From: JAOPZW01 sp036379935
GTDB taxonomy: Bacteria; Actinomycetota; Thermoleophilia; Solirubrobacterales; Solirubrobacteraceae
Reading direction: 5' to 3'
Length of the DNA: 64,000 bases
Assembly (NCBI GenBank): GCA_036379935.1
Contig: DASVFT010000168.1
Span: forward strand, 1 to 64,000
Shown: positions 38,181 to 46,057 of the stretch, piece after piece
Layout of the letters: each line of letters begins with the position of its first letter
Numbering within the stretch: the stretch's first letter is position 1
Translations under genes and position numbers: made by a program
The notes under the pieces: generated by a model
Seen by the model: the letters and a program-made list of their open reading frames with translations, nothing else
Databases searched by the model: none
Told to the model about the DNA's origin: nothing

Positions 38181-38662
38181 GCAGAGGCCTCCTGCTTCGT
38201 GGCGGCTTCGTACTCGGCGGCCCACCGTACGGCACTGACGATGTTCTTGTAGCCGGTGCAGCGGCAGATCGCCCCGGAGATCGCGGTGCGGATCTCATCG
38301 TCGGTGGGATCGGGGTTCGCGTCCAGCAGGGCGCGGGTCGTCATCAGCATCCCCGGCGTGCAGAACCCGCACTGGAGAGCGTGGCGCTCGTGGAAGCCCA
38401 TCTGGATCGGGTCGAGCTGGCCGTCGACCTCGAGCGCCTCGACCGTGCGCACCTCGTGGCCCTCGCACATGGCCGCGAAGATCGTGCACGACTTGACCGG
38501 CTTGCCGTCGAGCTGCACGACGCAGGCACCGCAGTTCGAGGTATCGCAGCCCCAGTGGGTGCCGGTCAGGCCGGGGGTCTCGCGGATGTAGTGGACGAGC
38601 AGCTGGCGCGGCTCGATGTCACGAGAGACCTGCTCACCGTTGATGGTGATCGACACTTGCAT
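38177..38662 (-). CDS. coxS: aerobic carbon monoxide dehydrogenase, small (2Fe-2S) subunit
   Basis: 161 residues. N-terminal plant-type ferredoxin domain with CDTSNCGACVV and a distal Cys (KSCTIFA), and C-terminal helical [2Fe-2S] domain with CGFCTPGM and CRCTGY. Both clusters of the xanthine-oxidase family are intact. Carries electrons from the Mo centre of CoxL toward the FAD of CoxM. AGGAGG before the ATG; start two bases after the CoxM stop and ATGA overlap with coxL. Confidence 0.96.
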
Positions 38663-38664
38663 GA

Positions 38665-39540
38665 TCAGGCCTCCTGGTGCAGGGCGCGGGCCGCGGCTCG
38701 GCGCAGGGCGCGTTTCGTGAGGACGCCGGCGAGGTGGCGCTTGTAGTCGGCCGGTCCGCGGCCGTCGGCGCTCGGAGAGCAGTCCTCCGCGGCGATCTCG
38801 CCCGCCTGCGCGAAGAGCTCGTCCGAGGGAGCCTTGCCGCGCAGGAGCTCCTCGGCCCGGGTGACGTGGATCGTGGTCAGGCCGACCGCGCTGAGCGCGA
38901 TGCCCGCGTCGCTGATCGTGCCGCCATCGATCCAGACGGCGGCGGACGCCGCCGCGATGGCCCAGTCGCCGGCGCGGCGCTCGACCTTCTCGTGCGCGCT
39001 GCCCCCGCCGGCCCGCAGCGGGATGCGCACCTCGGTGAGGATCTCGCCTGCGCCCACCGCCGTCATGTACGGCCCGATGTGGAAGTCCTCCATCGAGACG
39101 GCGCGCTCGCCGCCGGCCCCGCGGATCACGGCCTTGGCCTTGACCGCCGAGCAGACGGCCGACAGGTCCTCCGCGGCGTCCGCCTGGCACAGCGAGCCGC
39201 CGATCGTGCCGAAGTTGCGCACGACGGGGTCGGCGATCACGTTCTCCGCGTCGCGGAAGGCCGGGAAGTGCTGGGCGAGCAGCTCGGACTTCAGGAGGTC
39301 GACGTGCCGCGTGAGCGCACCGATCGAGATCTCGTAGCCCTGCTGGCGGATGAAGGACAGCTCGGTGAGGTCGTTGATGTCGATCAGATGCGACGGGTTC
39401 GCGAGCCGGAGCTTCATCATCGGGATCAGGCTGTGCCCGCCCGCGATGACGCGCGCGTCGGAGCCGAGCCGCTGAAGCGATGCGAGAGCGCCGTCCACAC
39501 TGGTGGCGCGCTCGTACTCGAATGAGGCAGGGGTCTGCAC
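38665..39540 (-). CDS. coxM: aerobic carbon monoxide dehydrogenase, medium (FAD) subunit
   Basis: 291 residues from a GTG preceded by AAAGGA. FAD-binding motifs AGGHSLIP and TIGGSLCQ are the CoxM signature; the C-terminal CO_deh_flav_C domain follows. Accepts electrons from CoxS and passes them to the respiratory chain. First catalytic gene of the M-S-L-D-E order, 15 bases after the last small membrane protein gene. Confidence 0.95.
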   Translation of the reverse strand: MQTPASFEYERATSVDGALASLQRLGSDARVIAGGHSLIPMMKLRLANPSHLIDINDLTELSFIRQQGYEISIGALTRHVDLLKSELLAQHFPAFRDAENVIADPVVRNFGTIGGSLCQADAAEDLSAVCSAVKAKAVIRGAGGERAVSMEDFHIGPYMTAVGAGEILTEVRIPLRAGGGSAHEKVERRAGDWAIAAASAAVWIDGGTISDAGIALSAVGLTTIHVTRAEELLRGKAPSDELFAQAGEIAAEDCSPSADGRGPADYKRHLAGVLTKRALRRAAARALHQEA

Positions 39541-39555
39541 CAGGATCCTTTCGTG

Positions 39556-40242
39556 TCAGCTCCGGTCGCGGGCGGGGCCGTTGGACGATCCCCCGGCCGG
39601 TGGTGCCGGCTGCGCGGTGGCCGAGCGCCCGGGGAAGAGCTTGCGCGGAAGCCCGATGTCCTCGCGCTGCTCGTACTGCACGGGGGCGTCGGTCCCGATG
39701 ACCGGAGACGGGGGGAGGCTCTCCGGGCGCGACTGACGGATCTCGGGGTAGAGCAGGCGGGCCATGAGGCTGCCGCGCTCGACGTCGCGCAGCGCCGGCC
39801 CGGCCGGGTTGCCCATGGCGATGGGCGCCTCGCGGCCGAGGCGGGCGAGGGTGAGCGTGCCGCGCGTGTAGACCTCGCCGATGCGGGGCGCCTTGATCGT
39901 GCGGCTCTCCTCGAAGTTCCGCAGGCCGGCGGCGGCGGCTCCCGGGTAGAGCCCGTCGACGAGGCCGACGGCGTCGGTCATGCCGGCCTTCTTGACGAGC
40001 AGGCCCTCGAGCAGGTCGACGCCGGCGTCGAGCTGCTCGTTGATCGTCGTCACGACGCCGTTGACCGGCGCGCTCTTCTGGACGATCTCACCGACGCTGC
40101 CGATGACCTCGTCGAGGCCGGCCGTGATCTTCCGAAGCGCGACGATCGTCGAGACGAGGTAGTAGACGAGGGCGAGGACGATCAGCAGGACCGCGAGGAT
40201 CATGACCCCGCCGGCCGCCGCGAACGCAGAGATCGGTGTCAC
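39556..40242 (-). CDS. single-pass membrane protein of the cox leader cassette (largest member)
   Basis: 228 residues. An N-terminal membrane helix (VMILAVLLIVLALVYYLVS) precedes a helical segment (IVALRKITAGLDEVIGSVGEIV) and a long hydrophilic Pro/Arg-rich tail. No family recognised. The same helix-then-coiled layout occurs in the four smaller proteins encoded just upstream. It lies 15 bases before coxM. A role as membrane anchor or electron-transfer platform for CO dehydrogenase is a hypothesis from position only. Confidence 0.75.
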   Translation of the reverse strand: MTPISAFAAAGGVMILAVLLIVLALVYYLVSTIVALRKITAGLDEVIGSVGEIVQKSAPVNGVVTTINEQLDAGVDLLEGLLVKKAGMTDAVGLVDGLYPGAAAAGLRNFEESRTIKAPRIGEVYTRGTLTLARLGREAPIAMGNPAGPALRDVERGSLMARLLYPEIRQSRPESLPPSPVIGTDAPVQYEQREDIGLPRKLFPGRSATAQPAPPAGGSSNGPARDRS

Positions 40243-40252
40243 CAGTTCACTC

Positions 40253-40513
40253 CTACTTGGCGTCGTCGAGGATGACGTCGAGGGAGCCGCCGTAGTTGGC
40301 GACGCCGGCGACGGTCTTGGTCACTTGGTCCTGCGTCGTCAGCAGCAGCGCGGCGGCGTCGAGGTCCTTCGAGCCGGCGGCCGCGACCTGGGCGATCTCC
40401 TGCACGCTCGGGACGATGCTCTTGGCGGCGTCCAGCACGCCGCGCAGCAGGTACACGACGACCGGAAGGACCACCGCGAGCAGGACGAGGTCTCCTAGCC
40501 ACCAGAGGATCAT
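40253..40513 (-). CDS. single-pass membrane protein of the cox leader cassette
   Basis: 86 residues: N-terminal membrane helix (LGDLVLLAVVLPVVVYLL) and an amphipathic helical tail (IVPSVQEIAQVAAAGSKDLDAA). Family unknown. ATGA overlap with the upstream member and ten bases before the next. Confidence 0.72.
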   Translation of the reverse strand: MILWWLGDLVLLAVVLPVVVYLLRGVLDAAKSIVPSVQEIAQVAAAGSKDLDAAALLLTTQDQVTKTVAGVANYGGSLDVILDDAK

Positions 40514-40788
40514 CGTGGCCTCCTCTCGGCGACGATCGCCGCCTTCCTCGCGATCCCCGGCAGCGCGCCGAGGATGATGTCGAACTGGGCGTTGATCGCC
40601 TTGACGGCGCCCTCGAGCGGGCGCAGGTGCTCGGACTCCACGCCCTGGAGCGCGGAGGCGAGCGTCGCCAGCCCCTCGGAGATGCGCGTCAGGCCCCTGC
40701 GCACCTCGATGAGCGCGACGGCGAGCACGAGCACGACGCCCGCCGCAAGGACGACGCTGATGATGACAAGCGCGTCGTTGGTGCTCAT
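40510..40788 (-). CDS. single-pass membrane protein of the cox leader cassette
   Basis: 92 residues: N-terminal membrane helix (IISVVLAAGVVLVLAVALIEV) then a coiled region (LATLASALQGVESEHLRPL) with a heptad-like pattern resembling DUF948-type proteins. Family not certain. ATGA overlaps on both sides tie it to its neighbours. Confidence 0.72.
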   Translation of the reverse strand: MSTNDALVIISVVLAAGVVLVLAVALIEVRRGLTRISEGLATLASALQGVESEHLRPLEGAVKAINAQFDIILGALPGIARKAAIVAERRPR

Positions 40789-41072
40789 GCGCCACCGAAC
40801 CCGTCGGTCAGCGCGTTCATGTAGCCGTCTTGGACCACAGCTTCCTCCACGATCAGCGCGAGCACGGGCGCCGTCGCCTCGAGTTGCGGGATGTTCGACG
40901 TGTTGGCGGCGACGTTGCCCGCCGTCTCCAGCAAGCCGTCGACCGACCTCTCGATGCTTCCGACCGTCTGCACCAGCACCGTCAGCAGGATCGCGACGAC
41001 GACCGCCGCGCCGAAGGCGATGGCGATGGCGATGGCCCAATAGGCGCTGAAGGACAGCGACGCAACCGTCAT
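40785..41072 (-). CDS. single-pass membrane protein of the cox leader cassette
   Basis: 95 residues: membrane helix (AFGAAVVVAILLTVLVQTVG) then SIERSVDGLLETAGNVAANTSNIPQL and an acidic end. Same architecture as its neighbours. ATGA overlaps at both ends. Confidence 0.72.
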   Translation of the reverse strand: MTVASLSFSAYWAIAIAIAFGAAVVVAILLTVLVQTVGSIERSVDGLLETAGNVAANTSNIPQLEATAPVLALIVEEAVVQDGYMNALTDGFGGA

Positions 41073-41320
41073 TTCCCGACCGCCACCTTTCGAAGGGCCC
41101 GGGCGGAGTGCAGGATCCTCACGCCCGAGTCGTTGATCCGCGCGATGCCGGGGAGCTCCGCGGTCTGCTCGCGGACGACCTCCACGGCATCGAGAGCCGT
41201 CCTGGCCTGCTTGGCGATCCTGAGCGCGAGCGCGACGATGATGATCACGATCACCGCCGCCACCGCGATCACCGCGATGCCCAGCGCCAGCCCCACCTGC
41301 CATCCGGTCGAAGCGGCCAT
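41069..41320 (-). CDS. single-pass membrane protein, first of the cox leader cassette
   Basis: 83 residues (85 from the alternative GTG at 41326). Membrane helix (VIAVAAVIVIIIVALALRI) then a helical tail. I prefer ATG 41320 because AGGAGG is ten bases away, against four for the GTG, and because it gives a TGATG overlap with a candidate 65-aa upstream reading frame. It is the first gene after the operon promoter at 41524-41552. Confidence 0.72.
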   Translation of the reverse strand: MAASTGWQVGLALGIAVIAVAAVIVIIIVALALRIAKQARTALDAVEVVREQTAELPGIARINDSGVRILHSARALRKVAVGK

Positions 41321-41517
41321 CAGCACGAGTCCTCCTGCACCTGTTGGTTGAAGGAGCGCCGGCGACCCCAGGTGCGGGCCTGCTCGAGCGGCGCGAGGCT
41401 ACCCTCCTGCCCAGGTCGTGTCCAGGGGAGCGATCCCGCCCTGCGGGCACCGTGGACGAGCGTGCCTTCCGTGGCCACCGATAGACCCTCCCTAGGAGTT
41501 GGAACGCGACCCTTCAT
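41320..41517 (-). CDS. candidate 65-aa leaderless reading frame at cox operon start
   Basis: ATG at 41517 lies at the predicted transcription start of the cox promoter, and the stop overlaps the first cassette gene (TGATG). The product is Arg/Gly/Pro-rich and matches no family, so this may be a leader peptide, or only an untranslated leader. Only the coupling geometry supports it. Confidence 0.3.
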   Translation of the reverse strand: MKGRVPTPREGLSVATEGTLVHGARRAGSLPWTRPGQEGSLAPLEQARTWGRRRSFNQQVQEDSC

Positions 41518-41523
41518 CGGACC

Positions 41524-41552
41524 ACGATAGTTCGGCCTTCAAAACGGGTCAA
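41524..41552 (-). promoter_or_regulatory. sigma-70-like promoter of the cox operon
   Basis: On the minus strand TTGACC, a 17-base spacer and TATCGT give a good housekeeping-type promoter. Initiation near 41517 would place the first cassette gene about 200 bases downstream. The rest of 41553-41686 holds no gene; a terminator hairpin for the GGDEF-EAL gene is at 41649-41670. Confidence 0.6.
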
Positions 41553-41648
41553 GCCCGAGTTGGTTCTATGGGTAGGAGGCTCGTGTCTATGCTTGGCAGG
41601 CGGCATTTCGCCGTGCCTTTAGTCACAGTTCACTTCCCGCCGGGACGT

Positions 41649-41670
41649 CGCGACTTTACGGTAAGTCGCG
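41649..41670 (-). terminator. terminator-like hairpin after GGDEF-EAL gene
   Basis: CGCGACTT and AAGTCGCG pair over eight bases around TACGGT, 17 bases past the stop of the minus-strand GGDEF-EAL gene. No strong U-tract. Confidence 0.5.
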
Positions 41671-41686
41671 GCCCGCGACGGACGCG

Positions 41687-44395
41687 TCAGGCCGCCGCGG
41701 CGGCCGAGGGGGCGCGCTGGGCCTGGTCGCGGAGGAGCGCCGTGATGCGCGTCGCGCTCAGCGGCGTGTAGAGGTGGAATCCCTGGCCGAGGGGGCAGCC
41801 GAGCTCGCGGAGGCGAGTGAGCTGGGCGGCGTTCTCGATGCCCTCGGCGACGGGCCTGAGTCCGAGGATGCCGGCGAGGTCGATGATGGCCGCGGTGAGC
41901 GCCTGCGTCTCGGCGACGCTGCCCGCGACCCCTTGGATGAAGGAGCGATCGATCTTGAGGATGTCGATCGGGAAGCGGCGAACGTAGTTGAGCGACGAGT
42001 AGCCGCTGCCGAAGTCGTCGATGGCCAGCGACACGCCGAGGTCGCGCAGCTCGTTCAGGCGACGGATGGCCAGCTCGACGTCTTCCATCATCGCGCTCTC
42101 GGTGAGCTCGAGCACGAGGCTCGAGGGCGCGATCTGCGTGTCCTCCAGCGCCATGCGGACCTCGTCGGCGAGCTCCGGCGACTGGAGCTGACGAGCGGAG
42201 AGGTTGACGGAGATGGCCAGCGCGGGCTCGCGCGGGCACGTCGCCTGGAACGCCGCCGCCTGGCGGCAGGCCTCGCGCAGCAGCGCGCGGCCGAGCGGCA
42301 CGATCAGGCCCGTCTGCTCGGCCAGCGGGATGAACTCGGCCGGCGAGACCGGGCCGCGCTCGTCGTGCACCCACCGCGCGAGGGCCTCCACGGCGATGAT
42401 CTCACCCCGCTCGAGGTCCACGATGGGCTGGTAGACGAGCGACACGCCGTCGTTCTGCACCGCCCGCTTGAGGTCGGCCTTGAGCTCGAGACGTCCGACG
42501 GCCGCCGTGTGCATCGCCGGCTCGAACACGGCGTAGCTGCCCTTGCCCTGGTCCTTGGCCAGGTACATCGCCAGGTCGGCGTTGCGCAGCAGCTCCTCGG
42601 CGTCCTCCGAGCCGTCCGCGTCGAAGGCGATGCCGACGCTCGGCGTGGTCAGGCACTCGCGGCCGTCGAGCACGACGGGCGGTACGAGCGCCTCGATGAC
42701 CCGTTCGGCGACCGTGATCGCCTCGAGCTCGCCTTCGATCCCGTCGAGCAGCAGCGCGAACTCGTCTCCGCCGAGGCGAGCGGCGCTGTCGGAGCCGCGA
42801 ATGCACTCGCGCAGGCGCGACGCGACCTCCTGCAGGACGGCGTCGCCGGCCGCGTGGCCCAGCGAGTCGTTGACCGTCTTGAAGTCGTCGAGGTCGAGGA
42901 AGACGACCGCGAGCCGGGTGCCGTGGCGCCGGCGGCGGGCGAGCGCCTGCTCCACGCGATCGCGGAATAGCGCGCGGTTGGGAAGGTTGGTCAGCGCGTC
43001 GTGGAAGGCCTGGTGAGCCAGGCGTCGCTCGAGCGCCTTGCGTTCGCTGACGTCGCGCGTGTTGAGGACGACGCCGTCGACGGTCCCGTCCCCGACGAGG
43101 TTGGTGGCGAGCGTCTCCACGTCGCGCCACGTGCCGTCCGCGTGTCCGAGACGGAACTCGGCGCTGCCCGAGTCGCCGTGGTCGAGTCGCGCCAGGAACC
43201 CGCGCACGTGCGCCGCGTCGTCGGGATGCACGAAGTCGAGCCACTGGCGGCCGCTGAGCGCCTCCGGACTGCGTCCGAGGAGCCGGCCGGCCGACGGGCT
43301 CACGTACGTGAGACGGCCGTCCGTCTCGAGGATGCTCACGACATCCGTGGCGTGGCGGACGAGCGCGGCCAGCCGGGCCTCGAAGCGCTGGCGCAGCTCG
43401 TTCTCGGTATGGGCCTCCTGGGCGCGCACGAGGCCGCTCATGCGGGCCAGCACGAGCAGGAAGAGCACGCCGGCGGCCACGCTGATCACCGGCTCGCGGG
43501 GCTGGTCGAGCACGGCGCGAACGAGCTGGAGCCCGGGAGCCACGAGGCTCGTGGCCGCGAACAGCGCGAGCCGCCGGCGGGTCAGGCGCGCATCGGGCTC
43601 CGGCGCACGCTCGGACAGCAACCGCATCGAAGGATGCAGCGCCGCCATGCCGGCCAGCACGTAGAAGAGGATCCAGCCGCCGTCCAGGAGCCCGCCGGTC
43701 TCGTAGCCGCCGTGCAGCAGCGCCCATCCGTAGATCGAGTCCGTGGCCAGCAGCGCCACCAGCGCGGCGGCGAGCAGCTGAGAGCTGAGGCCGCGCCGGC
43801 CGCCGCCCATGACCAGGCGCGCCGCGACCGCGAGCAGCAGCAGGTCCATCACCGGGTAAGCGAGCGACGTCAGCTTGGTCAGCACGGTCAGCGTCGAGTC
43901 GTGGGCGTACGGGGCCATCAGGTACGTCCACGACAGCGTCCCGAAGCCGATCGCCACCACCAGCGCGTCGATGAGCGTGGCCCGGTCGCGCAGCGGATGG
44001 CGAAGGCGCAACAGGGCCAGCAGGCCCACCATGAGGCAGGGATAGATCGCGAGGTAGAAGGGATCCGCGATCGAGGGGAACGGCAGCTCGTGGCCGAAGA
44101 GCCGCGGGTAGTTGTAGGCGAGGACATCGCCCGTGACGAACAGCACCTGGCCGAGGGCGATCAGGTACCACGCCGCACGCCCGCGCGGGCGATGCCGACG
44201 GGCCCCCACGGCCACCGCCACGGCCGACGACGCGCCGAGCACGTTGAAGACGGGCCCGCTGTTGAGCGGTCCGGCGAGGTAGAGCGTCGCGACCGCGATC
44301 GCGATCGCCGGGTACGCGACCCAGGGGCGCGCGAGCGCCCTGGCGGCGCGACTCACGTGAGCGATCGGCGTTGCCGGTGACGCTGCGCTGGGCAT
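41687..44395 (-). CDS. membrane PAS-GGDEF-EAL c-di-GMP signalling protein
   Basis: 902 residues. About eight to nine membrane helices (residues ~15-320) precede a PAS domain (~355-470), a GGDEF domain with intact RLGGDEFALL and an inhibitory RxxD site five residues before it (RGSDSAARLGGDEF), and a C-terminal EAL domain with EALARW, IDDFGSGYSSL and KIDRSF. Both cyclase and phosphodiesterase motifs look functional. The ATG at 44395 is preceded by GAGGG; the upstream open frame lacks family similarity. Divergent from the NCS1 permease. Confidence 0.92.
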   Translation of the reverse strand: MPSAASPATPIAHVSRAARALARPWVAYPAIAIAVATLYLAGPLNSGPVFNVLGASSAVAVAVGARRHRPRGRAAWYLIALGQVLFVTGDVLAYNYPRLFGHELPFPSIADPFYLAIYPCLMVGLLALLRLRHPLRDRATLIDALVVAIGFGTLSWTYLMAPYAHDSTLTVLTKLTSLAYPVMDLLLLAVAARLVMGGGRRGLSSQLLAAALVALLATDSIYGWALLHGGYETGGLLDGGWILFYVLAGMAALHPSMRLLSERAPEPDARLTRRRLALFAATSLVAPGLQLVRAVLDQPREPVISVAAGVLFLLVLARMSGLVRAQEAHTENELRQRFEARLAALVRHATDVVSILETDGRLTYVSPSAGRLLGRSPEALSGRQWLDFVHPDDAAHVRGFLARLDHGDSGSAEFRLGHADGTWRDVETLATNLVGDGTVDGVVLNTRDVSERKALERRLAHQAFHDALTNLPNRALFRDRVEQALARRRRHGTRLAVVFLDLDDFKTVNDSLGHAAGDAVLQEVASRLRECIRGSDSAARLGGDEFALLLDGIEGELEAITVAERVIEALVPPVVLDGRECLTTPSVGIAFDADGSEDAEELLRNADLAMYLAKDQGKGSYAVFEPAMHTAAVGRLELKADLKRAVQNDGVSLVYQPIVDLERGEIIAVEALARWVHDERGPVSPAEFIPLAEQTGLIVPLGRALLREACRQAAAFQATCPREPALAISVNLSARQLQSPELADEVRMALEDTQIAPSSLVLELTESAMMEDVELAIRRLNELRDLGVSLAIDDFGSGYSSLNYVRRFPIDILKIDRSFIQGVAGSVAETQALTAAIIDLAGILGLRPVAEGIENAAQLTRLRELGCPLGQGFHLYTPLSATRITALLRDQAQRAPSAAAAA

Positions 44396-44559
44396 TGCCC
44401 TCGGGAGATCGGCCGCGCGGCGCAATGCTTGACCGCGCGACGCAGGAATCCGGCCGCTCATCCACGGATTGCAGCGCCCGAACCGCTGGTTGCAATCGCG
44501 CAGAAGCTGGCGCAGAATGGCCACCCGCCGGGCCCGATCGAGGGAGGGAGACGAAGCAC

Positions 44560-46050
44560 ATGGACGAGCTTGGGCACGAGGTTCAGGAGATCAAGGAGGA
44601 CCTGGCGTTCGAGCGCGAGACACTCGACGAGTCGATCAGGCACGACTACTCGACGAGCGAGGACGGGATCGTGCCGCTCGAGAGGCGGCGGCCACTCTGG
44701 CACTTCGCGTGCCTGTGGACGACGTTCGCGGCCGGCTTCTCGTTCCTCTTCCTCGGGTTCGAGCTGCACGACGGCCATGGCCTGGGGGAGGTCGTCGGCA
44801 TCGCCGCCCTGGGCTACGGGCTCTACGCCGCGTACGCGATGTTCGGTGCCTACCTGGGATCGCGGACCGGGCAGACGCACGGCCTGCTCACGCGCTCGAT
44901 CTTCGGGCTCGGGGGGTCGTGGATCGTCTCGCTGTTCGTCCTCATCGCGCCCCTGGGGTGGGTCGCCTTCCAGGCCAACCTGATGGTGCAGGTCTGGGAC
45001 GGCCTCTACGGCTGGGACCACCTGATGCTGCTGACGCTCGTCTTCTGCGGCGTCATGATCCTCAACAACCTGCTCGGCTTCACGGGCATCAGCGTCTTCG
45101 CGCGCTATCTGGTCACGCCGCTGATCCTGCTCTGGATCAGCTACCTCGTCATCAAGGTCCTCGTCTCCGACAACGACGCGCTCAGCGGCACGCCGGCCGG
45201 GCCCGGCCTGCCCTTCTGGGTCGCGGTCAGCGCGGTCATCGGGTTCGCGATGTGGGGCAACGAGCCCGACGTCTTCCGCTATGGCAAGCCGAGCTTCTGG
45301 TGGCCGCTTCCCGCCTTCCTCTTCGCGGGCTTCTGGTTCGTGCTCTTCACCACCGGCGGCTGGATGATGGCCCAGCTCGCGCACAGCTCGGACTTCGGCG
45401 CGCAGATCCGCTTCATCACCGACTACTCGCTCTTCGGCGCGTCCGCGCTGGCCTGGATCCTCGTGACCATCAGCCAGTTCGCGATCAACGACGGCAACTA
45501 CTACGAGTCCATCAACGCGGGGCAGAACCTCATCGGCGCCTGGCACCGCTGGCGGCGCGTCTACACCTGCCTCATCGTCGCCGCCCTCGGCGTCTTCGCC
45601 GGGTGGCTGGTGAACTTCCACTTCCTCAACGGCTGGTTCAAGGTCGCCGGCTTCCTCGCCATCACCGTGCCGTGCGCGACGGTGATCATGGTCGTCGACC
45701 ACTTCCTGCTGCCCCGCCTGTTCGGCATCTCGCGCCCGCTGACCAAGATCCCCGCCTGGTCGGAGGCCGGTCCGATCAACGTGCCGGCCGTGGTCGCGCT
45801 GCTGGCCGCGGTCGCCTTCGGCGTGATCGGCCTGGCCGACCTCCCGAACGGCTGGATCTACTCGACCCCGCCCGACAACTGGGGCCCGGTCCCGGTCGAG
45901 GCGTGGGTGCTCGCCGGGATCGTCTACATCGCCGGCGTGGCCGTCGCCCGCATGGTCGTGCCGAACGTCAAGCGCGTCCTGGGCTTCGCCCGCTTCGCGC
46001 TCGACGAGGAGCCGTCTCCGGCGCCGGTGCCCACCGGCAGCGGCGCCTGA
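44560..46050 (+). CDS. NCS1-family nucleobase/hydantoin permease
   Basis: 496 residues with about 12 membrane helices. The acidic N-terminal helix, RPLWHFACLW, and the FGLGGSW and GGWMMAQ segments fit the NCS1 (cytosine-purine, thiamine, allantoin, hydantoin) transporters. Ribosome site GGGAGGGA lies ten bases before the ATG. It pairs with the amidohydrolase seven bases downstream, suggesting uptake followed by deamination or ring opening of one substrate. Confidence 0.9.
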   Translation: MDELGHEVQEIKEDLAFERETLDESIRHDYSTSEDGIVPLERRRPLWHFACLWTTFAAGFSFLFLGFELHDGHGLGEVVGIAALGYGLYAAYAMFGAYLGSRTGQTHGLLTRSIFGLGGSWIVSLFVLIAPLGWVAFQANLMVQVWDGLYGWDHLMLLTLVFCGVMILNNLLGFTGISVFARYLVTPLILLWISYLVIKVLVSDNDALSGTPAGPGLPFWVAVSAVIGFAMWGNEPDVFRYGKPSFWWPLPAFLFAGFWFVLFTTGGWMMAQLAHSSDFGAQIRFITDYSLFGASALAWILVTISQFAINDGNYYESINAGQNLIGAWHRWRRVYTCLIVAALGVFAGWLVNFHFLNGWFKVAGFLAITVPCATVIMVVDHFLLPRLFGISRPLTKIPAWSEAGPINVPAVVALLAAVAFGVIGLADLPNGWIYSTPPDNWGPVPVEAWVLAGIVYIAGVAVARMVVPNVKRVLGFARFALDEEPSPAPVPTGSGA

Positions 46051-46057
46051 AACGACC

